In this document: positions 1-12,600 of the stretch, piece after piece
Layout: each line of letters starts with the position of its first letter
Numbering within the stretch: position 1 is the first letter of the stretch
Assembly: GCA_037179385.1 (NCBI GenBank)
Contig: CM074193.1
Coordinates: forward strand, 41,634,846 to 41,698,845
Length of the DNA stretch: 64,000 bases
Direction: 5' to 3'
From: Holothuria scabra
Lineage: Eukaryota; Echinodermata; Holothuroidea; Aspidochirotida; Holothuriidae
Notes under the pieces: generated by a model
What the model saw: the letters and a program-made list of their open reading frames with translations, nothing else
Told to the model about the DNA's origin: nothing
Database searches by the model: none
Position numbers and translations under genes: made by a program

Positions 1-621
1 TGACAACTTTACTTGCTCATATCTTCAGAACGGCACACATCATATTTCAATGCAAATTTCACCAGTACTTAAAGAAAAGTACTGACCTTTAGAAGCTTTT
101 TTACCTTTGGCCCTTTCTTTTAGATTCTTCCTTGCATGTAATATTTGCTTTTTCTGTCTTTTATATTGGGCACCAAGTGTAAAAGGTATGGGGAGGTTAC
201 TTCTTTTTCAGTTTGTTGGCATTATCTAACAGGGAGCTGAGCCCCAAGTTCAGTTCTATAAAAAGGCAGATACACTAAACCACTTGGACATCCAATTGAT
301 ATTGGTCCTAGGACTTGAATTGTAGCAGGCTTCGACAAATCCCCCTCCCGACAGTCGGGGACAAGTAAAAAGTTACTCGGGCAAGTACACTGCTCAATGT
401 CGTAGCCCACTGGGCAAGTACCATAGGAAAGTCTCCACAAGGGCATATTAAAAGTGGAAAAATAGATATGCATATGGACAAGGAGACTTAAAGAACAGAT
501 AGCTCGATGGACAAGTAACGAGAAAAGAATTTGTCGAAGCTTGATTGTAGCTTTGTAGGTTTTCAGCTTTATAGAATTGATGTTTACATTTTTTTTTATC
601 TCTGTTTTTTCTGCTAATTAG
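1..621 (+). other. Partial upstream intron of PARP4
   Basis: No exon is visible here. The stretch ends in a good acceptor (TAATTAG) at 621. It contains one small inverted-repeat element at 326-543, listed separately. Earlier exons of the gene lie before position 1. Confidence 0.6.
326..543. mobile_element. Small hAT-like MITE with flanking duplication
   Basis: Terminal inverted repeats CAGGCTTCGACAAAT (from 326) and its near-complement ATTTGTCGAAGCTTG (ending 543) differ at one base. The flanks repeat ATTGTAG (319-325 and 544-550), with a C that could belong to either side, so the target duplication is 7-8 bp. The 218-bp interior repeats words such as GACAAGTA and GGCAAGTA and has no coding potential. 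The CAG/CAA termini and duplication length suggest hAT, but the family is not proven. Confidence 0.7.
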
Positions 622-688
622 GCCTTTCTTTTGGGAAGATTTTGATGTTGCAATAGACTATCAAGTTGCCAAGTTTTGCTTTATGAAG
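622..688 (+). CDS. PARP4: PARP4 exon 1 of window
   Basis: This exon is 67 bp, with acceptor TAATTAG and donor GTAAGTAAG. The first base completes a codon begun upstream. The remaining 22 codons encode a short segment starting PFFWEDFDVAI and ending CFMK. It lies between the expected BRCT region and the PARP regulatory region. It is too short for a domain call alone and is accepted because frame and phase join cleanly to exon 2. Confidence 0.75.
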
Positions 689-3600
689 GTAAGTAAGTTT
701 GATAGTATTGTTTAGGTCAAAGACATTGGTTAGTTCATGCAATTTATGTTCAATTCTTTCATTCTAAGACGCTATTCTCAACTTCTGTTTGTTCATTTTG
801 TATGGTTAGGTGTGGTATCCCACAATATAATCACAGTAATGGCTATTAAAATGCATTCATTGTGGACTACTCCATTTAACCCAGGGTTGGCTGTTTTAAT
901 GCAGTTAATTACAATTGTATTTTCTCTTCCTAATGTAGTATTATGATCTTAAGGGTAAAATGTATAATGTAGTATTATAATTTTAAGCCCTTGGGTGTTC
1001 ACCTACTAATGGATACTGCCTTCCTGGTGACAGAATACTACTGCAATATGCCTATTGTAGTCGGTAGCGATTGTCTTATAGCCCACTGTGCTTGTGGTTA
1101 ATTACTGCATTCAGGCAAGCTATGCTAGCTAGATAAATCAGTGGGGCAAGTCTCGGTGTTAAACTGTTATTTGCTGTTACTACAACTGCTGACATCAAGT
1201 ATAATTTCCCTTTCTGGTCAGAGATAGGATTTTAGGCTCTTTAATGGCAATTTGACCTATAGCTATTTAAGTATGGTTTCAGTGAAGAGAAGTTTAGGTT
1301 TCAAAATTGAAATAGCCTACTGTACAGTGTGCCATGTATTTAAGTACAGTATGCAAGCAGATTACAACAGCTATTACATATGGAAAGAGTGTCAAGAACT
1401 TTACATGATATAAATTAAAAAATCACATAATTTAGTTTGTTCAATAAATTGCATAGTTAGGTAGACTGCTACATCTAAGCTTCTTGTACAGATTTTAAAA
1501 GTTTTTTAAAAATATAAAAGTGTAGAAACCGAAGTTGTTGCAAGTCTGTGTGTTTACAGATATTGTTTTCTTACACAGCATCTGGAGAATGAAAGTCGAT
1601 GTGTCCAATTAGAGCTGCATGTTTTGACAGAACCAGTTGCAAGAAGATTTAGAATATACTGTCAGTACCTTGTTGAGGTAAACAAACATTGTGCACTACC
1701 TTATAGACCTTTTAACTCGTTTTCAAATATAAATTACAAAGGATTGTGGGATAGGCTGTAGTTTTGGTATTCGTCGTTGAAGTCAATGGCAAGCGACTGT
1801 TGCAAAAAGAAAGCTTGCTAAGAATCTCTCCCACAATCCTTTTGTAACTGGTAGCGATAAGAGGTAGTCAAGCAGAGAAGGCGGGTGTAACAAAAAGTAA
1901 GAAGAAACATTTCATAATGATGTTTAGTACTACAACTTTCTGCCCATGGAGGGGGGGGGGGGGGGAGTAATCAGGGAATGCAACATATTCTCAATGGTAA
2001 ATCCAGCTTCATGCAGAAGATAATGGTACAGAGAATTGCTTTTATGTGAAGCTTTCATTTGTTGCAGCCCCGTTTCCAATAGGTTTGAAGAATAACTAGT
2101 GCTGAGTTTGGAAGAAGGAAATATTTATTTTGAGTGTAGGCTAAATGGTACTCTATTGCCAAAAAGGGGGTAGGAGGTTTGTGTCAATGGACTGATTAGG
2201 CAATATTTGCATTCAAATTGCTCTGCCCTATACTAAAGATAAGGGCTATGCAGCTCTCATGGCTCCATTTTGCGGGATGATTTTGCATGTTTCTAATCTC
2301 CCTGATCCCTTGCATAATTCCTACCCTGATAGCCAAAGTTGGAATTGAATTTTTTGCATGGGAGATCTTTCTAGTGTATATTCTCACTGAAAACTTTGGA
2401 CCCATTAGAAAAACTTTTAGGGTTGTAATTCCACTTGTGTAGGTAAATTTTCTAGATTAATTATGTAAATAATCTTCTGGTCTGCTTTATATTTTCCCTG
2501 AAATGAGCATATGCATATATTAAGTGATTTTCATGTTTGCAATTTGTTCACAGGACAAACCCTTGGTAGCAAAGTGCTTCTCATTGTCATCAAGCATGCA
2601 AGCTGTAGCAGTATACTGTAAGATCACAAAGTCCCTATTGCCTATGTTCTCTATAACAGATGTTAAATCTGCACATATTGGCTCCCCAAAATTCCAAAAG
2701 GTATGTTTTAAGAACAGGCTTAATTTGTGGATTAGGTAGGGTTGAGTAACTAACATTCAGATAATTAAGACACATTTATTCCTTCAGCTATCAGCAGTAA
2801 AGTTACCATGTTTGTTTCCCTAAAGACAACTGGAGAGAATAGAGACAAGTAAAGATTACATAACTACCTCAAATTTCATATTAATTGCTTTGTTTTCCTT
2901 TGGCTTTTGGTCTGTTGTGTTGACCTTAAAGTTAACTAAGGGCTAAGACCACCGACCACTTTATGGGGAATGTGGTTTGTAAAGCTCTCATGCCCCTTAT
3001 GAAATCTCATATTAAAAAACATGAGGTTTGCTGGTGAAAAGTGGGTTGTGAGGTCTACAGCAAAATAAACAAATAATGCTCATTAATTTGAGAAGAAGAC
3101 CATTGTAAGGTCATGATGGTTGCAACTTCACTTTGTCTTGAACATGTGACAACCTGAAGTGCTAATATTATGAGAACGACCTATGGCATTTCAATGCCAA
3201 ATTCTTTAGATTGATAAGAAGATGTACCTCTCCTTCATATCAAAACTTGTTTTGAGCTTTCTTTTAAAGCTGTTGATCAAACAGCTGTTACCCACTCTAG
3301 TCATATGACACCTCAGGTAAGCTACTATGTCTGCTGGTTAGGGGGGGGGTCTGAAAGGAAGGGTAAAAGGCTTAAAAATGCAATGGCTTAACTGTTAACA
3401 AGAAAAAAAAATAAAGCAGACAACTCTAGATGTGAGTGTCATGGAATTGTCTGTATTCACTGCCACAAGCCTGGAAGCAGTGGACTTTTGATCCCACAAA
3501 ATAAATGTGACTTGAGCAAGTTTAGATAAGTCATGTTATATATTGCTATAGTTGCTTAATGCATGCTTGTAAAGAAAAAGTTGAAAGAAATTTTAGTTAA

Positions 3601-6600
3601 CTATACCAACAAGATACTGAAATATGCAGTACAGTTAAATATGAAGAATGTCAGAAAAGCAAAGTTAAGCCTCATAATAGTCAGTGATGTGAGGGACGGT
3701 GGGGGTAACCCAGAAAACTTTTTTTTTTTCTCACCTTGATACCTTAGGGTTGGTCACACTACAGGGATTTTTGGATCAGATAACGATCCAATTATTTTTT
3801 AGTTTTGGTTAAAATCTTCTCCATCTCTGGGCAGAAAGAGTAAAATAAAAATTGTCAACTAGTGTTAATATATGATTTGTACCAAAGGACAACTTAAAAT
3901 GAAATGTTCACTCATTTTGTCATGACGTCCCATTGACAGGTAGCTTTTAGAAGGTTTACAGAGTCAATAATATCTGTCTGTCAATGTGACCTCACATCAA
4001 AGTAAGTGTAAGTTAGATTTTTGTACTCCTGTGATACAAATAAGATATATATGCAGGTTGGCAAATTTGGGGTTAATTCTAACTAGAGGTAGAGAAGATC
4101 ATGGCCAAGACTCCAAAAATCAGATTGTAATCCAATCCAATATCTCTGTAGTGTGACTCATGCTTAAGTTACAACAAATGAAAAATACAAAAACATACAG
4201 CGGTAAAGATCTTAGAATCAAAGATAATTAGAAGTACATGAAGGGGGAAACCCCTTCATCTCATAGTAGGAAAGTCCAGCTGTGAGTCACAATCTCACCA
4301 AATCCTTGCATTTTGTTTTGTAAGGTTTATTACTCCTTTTCTCAAGAAGTCTTAATCATATGTGATTCATAAGGATAGGCAGTGAGGTAAGGGTTACAAG
4401 TATTTAGACTGGTAACCATGTATGAAATGGTGTTAAGAAATGTTAGCATTATCTAACTAGATTATTATATTCTTATCCATAAGATACAAATGGAAACTGG
4501 CACCATCAGTGCAGACAAACTGAGTGTACCAGTCAAAACATTGGTGGACATTGTGTGGAAAGAAGCCATTGGAACAGCATCAGCATCAGTGGATATCACT
4601 TCTGTTACTACAGAAAAGGTGCTAACAGTAAATATATTTGAAAGCATGATTGAATGAGAATGCCTTGCAATGTCTGTTTTAAAGCTGTAATCACATGAAA
4701 TAGTCCTGATTTACACCTTCCATGTGAAAATGTTTTCTTATAATGACAGTACTTAAGATAAATGGAAAGGGTATGCCTTAAAGGTCTTCATGTGGAACAT
4801 ATTGGACTGAGGCAAAGCAAAAGGGGGAGAAAGACCAACACTTAGGAATTGAATATAAAGATAGAAAAAAAAAACAGGTGGCATGAAGGCCATTGTTGGT
4901 AATTTGAAGGCTACTGTAAGTAAAGGCATGCAACAGCCATGACCTCATACAAATGCATTATCTTTTTATTTCAAACGGTGTCATTCAAGAGTTTTTCAGT
5001 GGTTGTAAAATATGAAAAACAGATAAACTTTTAACTCTAATTAGAGTGACTTCATAGCAACTATGCTTTAAGTTTACTTAGACATCATGTGTAAAGCCTT
5101 AATGCACATCGGTCACAATGGGTTTGTTTTTTTTCATAGTACCTTGTAGTAATCATGAGTCTACATAATCTTAGTGTGTCTTAATTACACAATTATGGGT
5201 TTGTAATGCATCAATCATGTGATGAAATCAATCAAACAATAGACACATGCTGCAAATCTTAGGACTCTGATTTGACCCTCAAGTACCACTGGGTAATGGG
5301 CTATGTGCCTAGCTCTGTCACCTAGATGATATCTTTGACCTGATGCCATTTATTACCTAGATGTCTTCCAGCCATAACCTAGCTGGTCTTTATGACCCAG
5401 ATGCCCCCATAACCTAGATGCCCTCATAACCCAGATGCCCTTCATGACATAGGCTTAATGCTATGGATATCATTAGAGTGAATGAATTTTGTTGTTAAAA
5501 ATCTCTCTCATGCTTATGCTCAAGGATTTGAGCTTATTACATCTATACCATTTTGGAATTACTTACTTTTAGTAGCTTTTGAAATTTATATATTTATTTT
5601 AAATGATGCAGTTAATTGGTTCAAAGCTTGATGCAGAATCCATGTTATTCAAGTATAAGTGGAATTTAATGTAGTAAAAGTAACCAATATTGATGACCTG
5701 GACATATAAGTATAAGAACCATTTTTGTTGAAAGGCCAGAACAAGAATGGGAAAAATGAATTCATTTCTAGGATCTTGTTGTATAATTATAATTGTTAGG
5801 TGAACAAAGCAACAGTGACTCTTGCTCAAATCAAGCAGCTATTGGTTGAGGGAGGAGCCACAAAGAAACAACTTGAAGAAAAAAGCAAGCAGTTCCACAG
5901 TCAAATATGTCACAAAGGATCTATCCATGATACAATTAACACAAAACGCAAGATTAATCAGATGCAAGAGCTGTGCACGGTAAGATTACTAGGAGTATTT
6001 CTCTTGAATCTTCATATCAGCACAATATCAGCACAAAAATGGAACAATTTGTCATGCCAGCATCTAAGTAATGAAAATTAGGTTTTGATGAAACAGCAAT
6101 CAATAAATGCAGTTTTAACATGTTAAAGATTAGGATGGTGACCTTTCCTACTGCATGTTTTATTGAATTTTCAGATTTTGCAGTAAGTGATTTTGTAATT
6201 TATGGGTGACTGTGGGATGGAGCCTCCAGAAATTTTACACCCCTTCAAAGTTTTATAATGCCATTGACATTATACATTTGTAACAAATTTTGTCCTTTCT
6301 CTCCAAAGTATCATCTTAGCTTCTCAATAAGTTTCCTGGATGATATAGACAAATCTGTACAGCCAGTGATGGAATGATTCCAGTCTGCCATAACTGGGGT
6401 CTATTAACTTTAAATCTTTCAATTTCTTTGCTTACCTGTACCATGTATGGTTGTACACTAAAATACCTCTAGATTCTCCCTGTTTTACTGATATGTGGGT
6501 TTTGAAGTACATTTTGACAAAAATGAAGACGATATAAGGCAAAGAAATCCCACTAATGACTGCCAACAGTCACTAAACACAAGCTCTGATTTGATTCATC

Positions 6601-9600
6601 TATAGAACAAGAAGATAGTATGGTAGCTTATATCAGCCATATATCTGTCAGCTTCTTCAAGATGTAATGAATGTACAGGAAGCATCAGACTGGAAGAAGG
6701 ATGTAAATATCACCAACAAGTATCGCACTTTGAGATGTAACATACAAAGTGTTGATACTTTATTATCTTCTCAGTTTTCTTTATATTTTGTCACCTTCTT
6801 CAAGATGTAATGAATGTACAGGAAGCATCAGACTTGAAGAAGGATGTAAATATCACCAACAAGTATCGTAGTTTGAGATGTAACATACAAAGTGTTGATA
6901 CTTTATTATCTTCTCAGTTTTCTTTATATTTTGTCAGCTTCTTCAAGATGTAATGAATGTACAGGAAGCATCAGACTGGAAGAAGGATGTAAATATCACC
7001 AACAAGTATCGTAGTTTGAGATGTAACATACAAAGTGTTGATACATACAGTAATCAATATCAAGCAGTCATGGGAATCATTGGCAAAGAAGCATTAGAGT
7101 GAGTTTGATTATTTGTTTGTCATTTTGCATTTATTCTCCATTGAAATGTTCGTACTTCTTGGTGTTCTGATAACATGCAAGGTTAGAGGAAGGCAGTCTG
7201 GAATGTGGATTTGAACAAGTTGGTTGTTTATCACAATGCTTTATCTGGATGGTAATTAACACTGAGATGTTGAATGTTTCCCCCGAAGAAGTTTTTAAGC
7301 CTGCTGCTTTTGAGTAAGTTACATTTTGTGAAAGTTAGTGAAAAAAGTTGTTAAAAATACCAGGTTGAAGCAAGTTTGTGTTGTTTAATTGGTTCAGACA
7401 AATGTTGATCTCTTTTGTGGTACTTAATTTAATCAAAACTTAAAACAGACTGTTTCTTTTGAAAAAAGTAGGTATTTTTTCCTCTGCCAAATGATGAAAG
7501 GCTAACCAATGATGAAAATAATGCATATATCAGGGTTTATTATGCAGGTGATACATGTACAAGGGCAAGTTTGAGTGCTCCAGGGGTTGCATTGCACTGA
7601 TATTTCTCTTTACCCCAATTGTTGAAGGAAAAACCAATATTTTGCTTTTCATTCATTTACAGAAGCAGCAGAATAAAAGTCTCTAATATCTATTCTCTGA
7701 CAAGATGTTTGGAAGATACCATCTTTGCACCGAAAGGAAGAAAAGTTTCATCACTTGTTCATGCAACCAGACCTGCCTCCCTTCTTGGAATTATGTCAAG
7801 GTAGAGTTTAGCCTAGGGAAAAAAGTGCTGTCCCTTGCAAATCTGACAATCAAAAAATTTTTTTTTTTTTTTTTTTGGGGGGGAGGGGGAGGGGAAGAAG
7901 GTGGTGGGGGTTGAAAGAGAGGGGGGTAGGAAGATGTATTTTTGTCATGATGCTTTTGTAATGTCAAAGATATTCACCAGTGCCTATAATGTGTTACTAT
8001 TAGTTGATTTCAGTGTCTCTAAATTTAAGTTGGTGAATTTGACATCAGTATTGAGACTGTAAGGTGTTTGTGGTTAATTTGTACAGATTAATTGGACAAA
8101 ATATCTCTTATGTAAAATTGTTTCATTGTACAGATTGTGTAGCTGTTTGTTGCTGTTGTGGCTTGAGACTTACACCTAGAAAAAAGGTGTGATCTTTGAT
8201 TCATTATCAATTAATATACACTTTCAGATGTAAACTGCTATATGAAACGATGCTTATATTTCAGGGGACTTCTTCCTCCAAAGACAGTCCAAGAGGAGGT
8301 TGGAATTGAGAGAAGAGATTACGGCTTTTTGGGCCAAGGAATATATTTTGGAGATGACATAAGGTGAGTGAGAAATTACAATACAGCATTGTAAACAAGT
8401 TTTGTATTGTAGACTGATATTAAACCCTTCATATTTTTATAGAATGGGAATTGAATTGTAAATACAAATTTCCCACTTTTGAAGAAATAATTCAGTCAGC
8501 ATTTTAGCTCTTCTTTGGTCTCAGACACAGTGATTGCAGAGAGGGGTTCCCAGTTTTTGCAAAAAACGGCTTCAAGAAGTGGGTACATGCAGCTTAGAAC
8601 ACTCAGAAAGTGCCATTTCCAGCCACTTGGGGGTATAAGAAATGAAAAATTTTCTTGTAAACTCTACACCCACTGATGGTTACTTGCACTCAACCTCCCC
8701 CCCCCCCCAATATGTTTTCTGTTCCACTGCACCTGCTCAGGCACTCATAAAGACCCCCAGGTGCTTGAGAAATATGACCAAGTTGTATCTAAGCATAGTT
8801 TCTTAATTAGAAAGGAATGATGTGTTGCCTTTTCACTTTGTTAGAAGAGATCTTATACATTGACGACACTCTGACCTCACTCTTGGGTGTAAAACAAGGG
8901 AACTTGTGACCACAGGCATAATTATAGACAAATCAGCTGAATACATTTGTAAGTGATGCTTGTTTTGCCCCCAAAGGAGAAGGGGGACATACTTCTTGCT
9001 CTTTGACATTATATGCATAATGTCTATTGTGAGATGAAACCAGATGGTTTTAAGTTGAGACATAACACCCTAGCAAACTCACTGGAATTGTGACTAACTG
9101 CATGGTCAAGTGGTTAGAGCATCATGACTTGCAGTTGGGAGTCCTGGCCTGGTCATACCAAACACTTTAAAAATGGAACCTACTGTCATTGTACTTGGTG
9201 CTCAGCATAAGCAATGGAGTTGGGAAAACAAGCCATTGAGCCACAACTGGGAAAAAAGGCTGTGGCCGGCTTGACTTGAACCAAGTGGTTGGAAACTGGA
9301 CCATAGAACTGTATCCGACTAACTAATTAATTCACAAGAATTGTATGACATCATGCAGGGATAGGAATTTAATAATGTGTTGTTTATGTTTACAGCCTAG
9401 CTCATGATATGTGGTACTTCAGACCCATGGAAAATGCGTTACTTTTTTAATCCCAGGAGGACAGAAATTTTATTGCTCTGCTTAATGTATTACCGTAATT
9501 TTCCCACAGAGAAGTAGCATGCTAATTGTGGGTGCTGTAGTCTAAGAAGTAATAACTTATATGAATAAGATTTCTTATGGGAAAGACATGAGAAACAACT

Positions 9601-12600
9601 ATTACCTGTCCCAAGCTATAAATTTGCACGAATGGAAAATCAAAGAAGTCCAGCTTAGTCAAAAGTTGTTTCTTTATTTGTCAGATCCAACATGCACTTC
9701 ACTGAGCCAAACAGTTGCTCGAGGACTCGTTTTGTCTTAGTGTGTGAGGTCATCGTGGGGAACCAGTACAAAACTTGGCAGCACCAGCCAGACTTTGTAA
9801 GTCCTCCAGCGGGGTATGACAGTGTACTGGGTGTAAAGAACTCTGATGGAAACCATTCAGTGTTCAAGGTGAGGAAATTAAGTCGTATAATGAATTACGT
9901 ACTTTGTAAAAAACTTTCAGTTACTCGCTTTTTATTCAGCATATCGACTTATAAATTTGGTGCTTATTGTCTAAGTTTCTATCCATCTCTGTGTGTTGAT
10001 CTATACATGATCAGAAGTTATAATTCAGTGTTATAGAGCAGTCTTTTAATACACTATTAGGTGACCATAAATGTGGAAAAATACCACTGTCTTATGATCT
10101 GAGGATGACAGGTAGCTGCCTCAAAACTCTACACTAACAACATATCTGCTGAACCTGGCCTTTTGAGGGGCACTCTTGGTTAGGATGAATTACCAGATGC
10201 AGGTGGAAGCATTTTATCCCAAAATTAAAACAAAGATTGGGAGGAAATAATTGTTTTGCTTAAAGCAAACAACCTTCCTGCTCATTGATGTGAAAGAAAA
10301 ACTAAAAGAACTATTGCTTGCATTGTTGTTTTGGGCTAGAAGGATGATGGTTTGAAAACTTTAAAGGACTTATTTGCCTTATACATTACAACTGTACATG
10401 AATCTCTGACTTACTCTGACAACAATTATGATCAATTTTGTCTAAAAGTGGAGTTCAGATCCAAAAACTGTATATTGCCCATAGATGACCCACCAGTTGT
10501 AATATGCTTGCTTCAAAACAATCTATTTGGGGCTTTTCTGTTTATTTTTGCTTATGTCTTGGTCTTTACCTAAAAGTGCTATTACTCAAAAATGTAATGG
10601 ACAGATATCTAAAGCACTTGCTCTTTTAAAACGCAATTGTCAGTGACTATCCGTAACCTCCCGGAAAATAGTTTGTTGTTTATTATGGTATAGAAAGATT
10701 AAAAATGAAAAGGAACCAAATCTTTTGTCTCTCCTCTTTGCACATTTTATTTTCTAATTAAATATAAATACACTGAAACACATCATGGCACCCTGTGCAC
10801 CATGAAGCATATTTAACATTGTTATGAAGTAACTTTTTTGGACATTACAGCACAATGAGTACACCATATATGATATCAGTCATCAACGATTGAGCTACCT
10901 GATAGAGTTTGTTCAAGTGAATGAGACACCTGTCATTTACCAGCCAGAGTTATCCACAGAAGATGTAGAAGAGCCCTCAGTTGAGAGAGGGAGCAAAGAG
11001 ATAGGTATAAGCTTAATTTTCTGTTTATTTAGTTATAATTTTGTTTGTTTATTTATTTATTTATTTATTTATTTACTTTTTTTGAAAGCCCAACAAATAC
11101 ACCACTTTTGGATAGAGGAAAGAAAGTGTGATCCATTTCGAAAACATTAATTGTCTTCCACTGCATAAATCAGAATATTTTTGTACTATTTTGGTAATTC
11201 TGACTAGTTAAAATGTGTCATTATTTTCCAAACTGCAAAATTTTGTGAAACTGGTACACACATTATCTTACATCATGTCGAAAAAAAGTCCATAAGCCAA
11301 GTGCAGCACTATCTGTGGCTCTCTCCACCTATCTCCAGAGTTGTTATTTCTGCTTAATCTATTGAGCAAACAAGCTCCCAATTAGTCCTCATTGACCACA
11401 ACTTCCTTACCAACAAAATACAGCTGAAACTACTTGCTGCTAACTGTTTATTGAATCCATTGTTTGAGATTACACACCACTGTTCAGCCTTCAGGATTAG
11501 TACAAGATGGAGAGGAGTGAGGAAGCAAGGTGTGAGATGATGACTCATGCTCAACAACAATGCCCAAAATCCTGTCAAAACAGCCACTCGACAGGATTTT
11601 GAGTTTTCAGGAGGTGCAACATTTCAGTAATGGGCTCTGTGAGAGCATGTGATGGCGTGATTCCAGTCAAAACTATCAGTTCTGCCTGAAGTCAAATTAA
11701 CCAATTGTGGATGTCAAAGCCATTTGATATCATGTATGTTGATTCATAGTAGTGTTCGTTTCTGTGTGCACATTTAAAGGAATATCACTGTAACCTGGTT
11801 ACTGTGAAACAAACTGAAGAAATGGCATACAAATTTGAAATTGTACGAATAAGTTCACTGCTGAAATGACACTGTCGTATTCAGTCTGACTGTGTTGTAT
11901 GATTTACTAGGTCAGTGTGAAAGCTTTTTTTTAAATGCAAATATTTCAAACTTTGGTCTGTTTTAGATGTTTCTGATGTGATTGATGTTAGTGACCCTCT
12001 TGATAAGGTCACCCCAGGCTTGCAAACAAGTGGAGGTCAGCCTGTCCTTCTTGAGAGGGTTTCTGTAAAGGCTAAGATGATGGATCTTGTGGCACAGGTG
12101 ATCATGCAGTTTCATTTATTGCCTGTTGTATTTCATCTTTTTTACCACCTGTTGTATTGTACCATTCTTCTCTTTCTCTTTTTGATTTCAGTCTTGTTCT
12201 GTGGTAAACTTTGTAGGTGTCTTCAGTAAACTACCAAAGGTGACTTTCATCATTTGTGATGGAATGTGCATTTAAAACTCTCTTATTCTGAAACTCTTGC
12301 CTTGTTGCATATATTAAACCAACATGGCAGAAAATATCGTAATGCCTGTTTTAATAGCTAATTACTTTATTAACCAAAAAAGATTTGACTTTGATAACTG
12401 TAATGGATGAAATCTAATCTCAAATCTGTTGTGCAAACTGAACTGAAATTTAGAAGAATCCTTCAATTAATTTCTCCTTTTACATCTGTCAAAAAGAAGC
12501 AAAAGGGGATTTCGGGCTTAAAGTGTACCTAAAGTCAAAAAATATAAACACATATATTAAAGACCATGAAAAATAAATTCCAACAGTCCAACTTCCATCT

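Noticed and set aside
1950..1968. Long G runs here and elsewhere (7876, 33820, 47540, 61950)
   Set aside because: Homopolymer tracts, mostly within or near MITE ends; no independent signal.
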